Source: Anaerococcus sp. Marseille-P3625
GTDB taxonomy: Bacteria; Bacillota; Clostridia; Tissierellales; Peptoniphilaceae
DNA length: 64,000 nucleotides
Reading direction: 5' to 3'
Assembly (NCBI RefSeq): GCF_900232825.1
Contig: NZ_OCTP01000009.1
Coordinates: forward strand, 62,001 to 126,000
The position numbers and the translations under genes are program-made. The notes below the pieces were generated by a model, which did no database searches, was not told the DNA's origin, and worked only from the letters and a program-made list of their open reading frames with translations. Shown one piece after another: positions 61,443 through 64,000 of this stretch (position 1 is the first letter of the stretch; each line of letters starts with the position of its first letter).

Positions 61443-62465
61443 ATGGATAAGATTTTAAGTTTAAATGAAAAATTAAAATTAGAAGAATTTGACTTTAGTG
61501 AAGAAGATTTTAAGCTTGCAAGTGAAAGTCAAAAAGAAAATTTCATGACTAAAGCACCATCAACTTCTTATTTTCAAGATGCTTTAAGACGTTTAAAAGC
61601 AAATAAGGTGGCCATGGTTTCCTTAGGATTTTTGATACTTGTATGCATCTTTGCCTTTATAGGACCTATGTTAGTAAAAGGGGATTATACGACACAATAC
61701 AGAGGAGATGAAAATTTATTCCCTTGCCTAAAATATCCTTTTGGTACAGACAAACTAGGGAGAAATATCATGGTTCGTACCATGTATGGAACTCGTGTTT
61801 CACTTATTGTAGGAATATTTGCATCTTTGATAGTTTTAATAATTGGAACAATTTATGGATCAATTTCAGGATATTGTGGTGGTAAAGTAGATGCGATAAT
61901 GATGAGATTTTTAGATTTGATTTACTCAGTTCCAGATGTTTTGGTAGTAATTTTACTATCAATTGGAATATCTCAACCGCTTAAATCTTTTGTAAATTCA
62001 TCGACGTCGGATTTTGCCAAAAAAATTGGAGTTCTTGGACCTGCTTTAATATCAATATTCATTGCTTTTGGCCTACTTTATTGGGTAGGAATGGCAAGAA
62101 TTATTAGAGGTCAGGTTTTGATGCTAAAAAAACAAGAATTTGTTACAGCAGTTGAAGCCCTTGGTGGCTCAAGAAAAAGAATAATTAGAAGGCATTTATT
62201 TCCAAATTGTATAGGCCAAATAATAGTTATGACGGCTATGCAAATACCATCAGCCATATTTCTTGAATCATTCTTGTCGTTTTTAGGAATAGGAGTTTCA
62301 GCTCCAATGACTTCTCTCGGCGCTTTAGCAGCAGATGCTCTTGGTGGAATTTATTCCTATGCTTATAGGTTAATCATTCCTTCCTTGATATTAAGTTTGA
62401 TGATTTTATCCTTAAACTTATTTGCAGACGGACTAAGAGATGCCCTAGATCCAAGACTTAAATAG
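61443..62465 (+). CDS. oppC: Oligopeptide ABC importer permease OppC
   Basis: A 340-residue permease with an OppC_N domain (~45-100, A-L-R-R-L-K-A-N-K-V-A-M) and the transport domain with G-T-D-K-L-G-R-N and EAA motif V-E-A-L-G-G-S-R-K-R-I-I. Forms a heterodimer with OppB. Confidence 0.95.
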   Translation: MDKILSLNEKLKLEEFDFSEEDFKLASESQKENFMTKAPSTSYFQDALRRLKANKVAMVSLGFLILVCIFAFIGPMLVKGDYTTQYRGDENLFPCLKYPFGTDKLGRNIMVRTMYGTRVSLIVGIFASLIVLIIGTIYGSISGYCGGKVDAIMMRFLDLIYSVPDVLVVILLSIGISQPLKSFVNSSTSDFAKKIGVLGPALISIFIAFGLLYWVGMARIIRGQVLMLKKQEFVTAVEALGGSRKRIIRRHLFPNCIGQIIVMTAMQIPSAIFLESFLSFLGIGVSAPMTSLGALAADALGGIYSYAYRLIIPSLILSLMILSLNLFADGLRDALDPRLK

Positions 62466-62477
62466 TAGGTGATTATT

Positions 62478-63479
62478 ATGGAAAATACAAAAAATGAAGT
62501 ATTAAAAATTGAAGATTTATCTATATCCTTTTATACACCTGTTGGAGAAGTAAAGGCAGTTGATTCGATAAATTACACTCTACATGAAAATGAAATAATG
62601 GGAATTGTAGGAGAATCAGGATCCGGCAAATCAGTAGAAAGTTATGGAATAATGGGACTATTGCAAGAGCCTGGCAAAGTTAAAAATGGAAAAATTTTAT
62701 ACAAGGGTGAAAATATCCTTGACTACGATAAGAATCAAATGAGTTCTTTTAGAGGAGCAAAATGCTCGATGATTTTCCAAAATCCAATGACTTGCTTAAA
62801 TCCGGTTTATACAATCGGCAGCCAATTAATGGAAGCGATCTTAGTTCACCAAAAAGGAAATAAGAATGAAGCTTACAATAAAGCAGTCGAAATGCTCGAT
62901 TTAGTAGGGATATCTAATCCTAAAAGGCGCATGAGACAATATCCTCACGAATTATCTGGAGGTATGCGCCAAAGAGTTATGATTGGTATGGGGCTTATTT
63001 GCGAACCAGATATACTAATAGCAGATGAGCCTACTACCGCACTTGATGTTACCATCCAAGCTCAAATTCTTGAATTAATAAAAGAGATTCAAGAAAGAAA
63101 TCAGATGAGTGTAATATTTATCACCCACAACTTGGCTGTAGTAGCACAAATATGTGACACAGTAAGCGTAATGTATGCTGGAAGAATCGTAGAACAAGGT
63201 AGTGTTGATGATATATTTTATAATCCAAATCATCCATATACCAAGGGACTACTAAAATCAATGCCTAGAATAGATGTTGAAGATAACGGAAGACTTGAAA
63301 GTATCAAGGGTACACCAGTAGATATGCTAAATCCACCTGTTGGATGCGGATTTTCAACAAGATGTGATTATTGCATGAACATATGTCTAAAAAAAGAACC
63401 GCCAATGATTGAATTAGGAAATGGCCACAGAACAAAATGTTTCCTACATATAAAGGAGCTTTACGATGCCAGAAGATAA
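62478..63479 (+). CDS. oppD: Oligopeptide ABC importer ATPase OppD
   Basis: A 333-residue ATPase. Walker A GESGSGKS, signature [15 protein letters not shown], Walker [13 protein letters not shown] and a C-terminal oligo_HPY domain with cysteines ([13 protein letters not shown] ... C), which in relatives hold a [4Fe-4S] cluster. The start is taken as ATG 62478 (AGGTG upstream); a GTG at 62469 is possible. Overlaps oppF by 14 bases. Confidence 0.94.
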   Translation: MENTKNEVLKIEDLSISFYTPVGEVKAVDSINYTLHENEIMGIVGESGSGKSVESYGIMGLLQEPGKVKNGKILYKGENILDYDKNQMSSFRGAKCSMIFQNPMTCLNPVYTIGSQLMEAILVHQKGNKNEAYNKAVEMLDLVGISNPKRRMRQYPHELSGGMRQRVMIGMGLICEPDILIADEPTTALDVTIQAQILELIKEIQERNQMSVIFITHNLAVVAQICDTVSVMYAGRIVEQGSVDDIFYNPNHPYTKGLLKSMPRIDVEDNGRLESIKGTPVDMLNPPVGCGFSTRCDYCMNICLKKEPPMIELGNGHRTKCFLHIKELYDARR

Positions 63480-64000
63480 TAAATTATTAATATGCCAAAA
63501 CCTAGTCAAACATTTTACGGTTTCATCATCTTTTAATAAAACTAGCGAAGTTCATGCTATCGATGACGTTTCTTTTTACATAAACAAGGGAGAAACTTTA
63601 GGAATTGTAGGAGAATCCGGATGTGGAAAAACCACGCTGGGAAGAACCATACTAAGATTACATGAACCAACTAGTGGAAAAATAATTTATGATGGAGATG
63701 TAATTTTTGATAGCGAAAACAACATAAAACCCGATATGTACAAGTATAGGCGCAAAATGCAAATTATTTTCCAAGATCCATCAGCTTCACTAGATCCTAG
63801 AATGACAGTATCTGAAATTGTAGGAGAAGCTTTGGATATACATGGACTATACAAAAAAAATAGGAGGGATAGGATCAATGAGCTTTTAAGAAAGGTTGGA
63901 CTAAATGAAGAACATTCCAACAGATATCCACACGAATTTTCAGGTGGTCAACAGCAAAGAATAGGAATAGCAAGAGCTTTAGCAGTAGAGCCAGAATTTA
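63466..64000 (+). CDS. oppF: Oligopeptide ABC importer ATPase OppF (3' end outside window)
   Basis: Open from ATG 63466 to the window end; 178 codons are visible. Walker [10 protein letters not shown] and signature [15 protein letters not shown] are present. AAAGGAG 8 bases upstream, inside oppD. Completes the ATPase pair of the peptide importer; no binding protein (OppA) is seen in the window, so it probably lies further downstream. Confidence 0.93.
   Translation, partial: MPEDNKLLICQNLVKHFTVSSSFNKTSEVHAIDDVSFYINKGETLGIVGESGCGKTTLGRTILRLHEPTSGKIIYDGDVIFDSENNIKPDMYKYRRKMQIIFQDPSASLDPRMTVSEIVGEALDIHGLYKKNRRDRINELLRKVGLNEEHSNRYPHEFSGGQQQRIGIARALAVEPEF

Overview
The window comes from a low-GC (roughly 30% GC) Gram-positive anaerobe of the Firmicutes. 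The best fit is the Peptoniphilaceae/Tissierellia group (Anaerococcus, Peptoniphilus, Finegoldia). That placement rests on AT-rich codon use, strong AGGAG ribosome binding sites, FIVAR-type surface proteins, several T-box leaders and a T-box (not SAM-riboswitch) controlled methionine importer; it is inference, not a database match. No rRNA, tRNA, CRISPR array, insertion sequence or prophage was seen. Almost all of the window is coding.

Layout. 1-3.4 kb: a cluster of secreted proteins (a cut FIVAR protein, two smaller relatives, a transglutaminase-like protein). 3.5-5.5 kb, minus strand: XRE regulator, ImmA-type protease and MnmM tRNA methyltransferase, then an orphan mannose-family PTS IIB. 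5.8-8.1 kb: a 774-residue secreted coiled-coil protein. 8.2-15.1 kb: T-box/thrS, a MATE exporter, a lipoprotein, and a secreted repeat protein with a phage-lysin type amidase. 15.4-21.1 kb: sppA, RDD protein, and class I ribonucleotide reductase (nrdA with an NrdR box; nrdB behind a holin-like gene). 21.2-25.9 kb: FUSC-like protein, an ABC exporter, and two secreted proteins (one with a CAP domain). 26-33.2 kb: ECF S component, PPC protein, CpXC protein, ctpA, tandem mgtE genes, acyl-ACP thioesterase, HD protein. 33.3-39.3 kb: a methionine T-box and an M20 hydrolase-metN-metI-metQ-metQ operon, glutathione peroxidase and an AMMECR1-like protein. 39.3-43.2 kb: isoleucine T-box/ileS and a Nudix hydrolase. 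43.2-49 kb: a MacB-like ABC operon with a lipoprotein, then pepT. 49-53.7 kb, minus strand: a T-box operon with an amino-acid ABC importer, an unknown gene and murJ. 53.7-57.3 kb: niaR, a PTS-IIC-like membrane protein, mrp and a DUF1002 protein. 57.3-60.2 kb: an NlpC/P60 protein and an HD protein (minus), glutaminase (plus). 60.5-64 kb: oppBCD and a cut oppF.

Most notable observations. (1) A short (~47 residue) module with the core A-A-x-x-L-L-x-N-x-P-K-T-V-x-x-V-x-x-K-L-x-x-L-[IL]-K occurs in seven secreted proteins in three loci. It is C-terminal in six and directly behind the signal peptide in the seventh. No LPXTG signal is present in these proteins, so the module is a candidate surface-retention or polymer-binding domain. 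(2) The isoleucyl-tRNA synthetase is the long type 2 form and carries G-I-H-H where the HIGH motif should be, a swap associated with extreme mupirocin resistance. (3) The T-box ahead of the amino-acid importer-murJ operon reads AAA (lysine) when aligned with the other leaders. That would couple lysine uptake to the lipid II flippase.

The genes together describe a fermentative, peptide- and amino-acid-scavenging commensal: Opp, methionine and basic-amino-acid importers, glutaminase, PepT, T-box sensing of charged tRNA, and a large secreted or surface protein repertoire.
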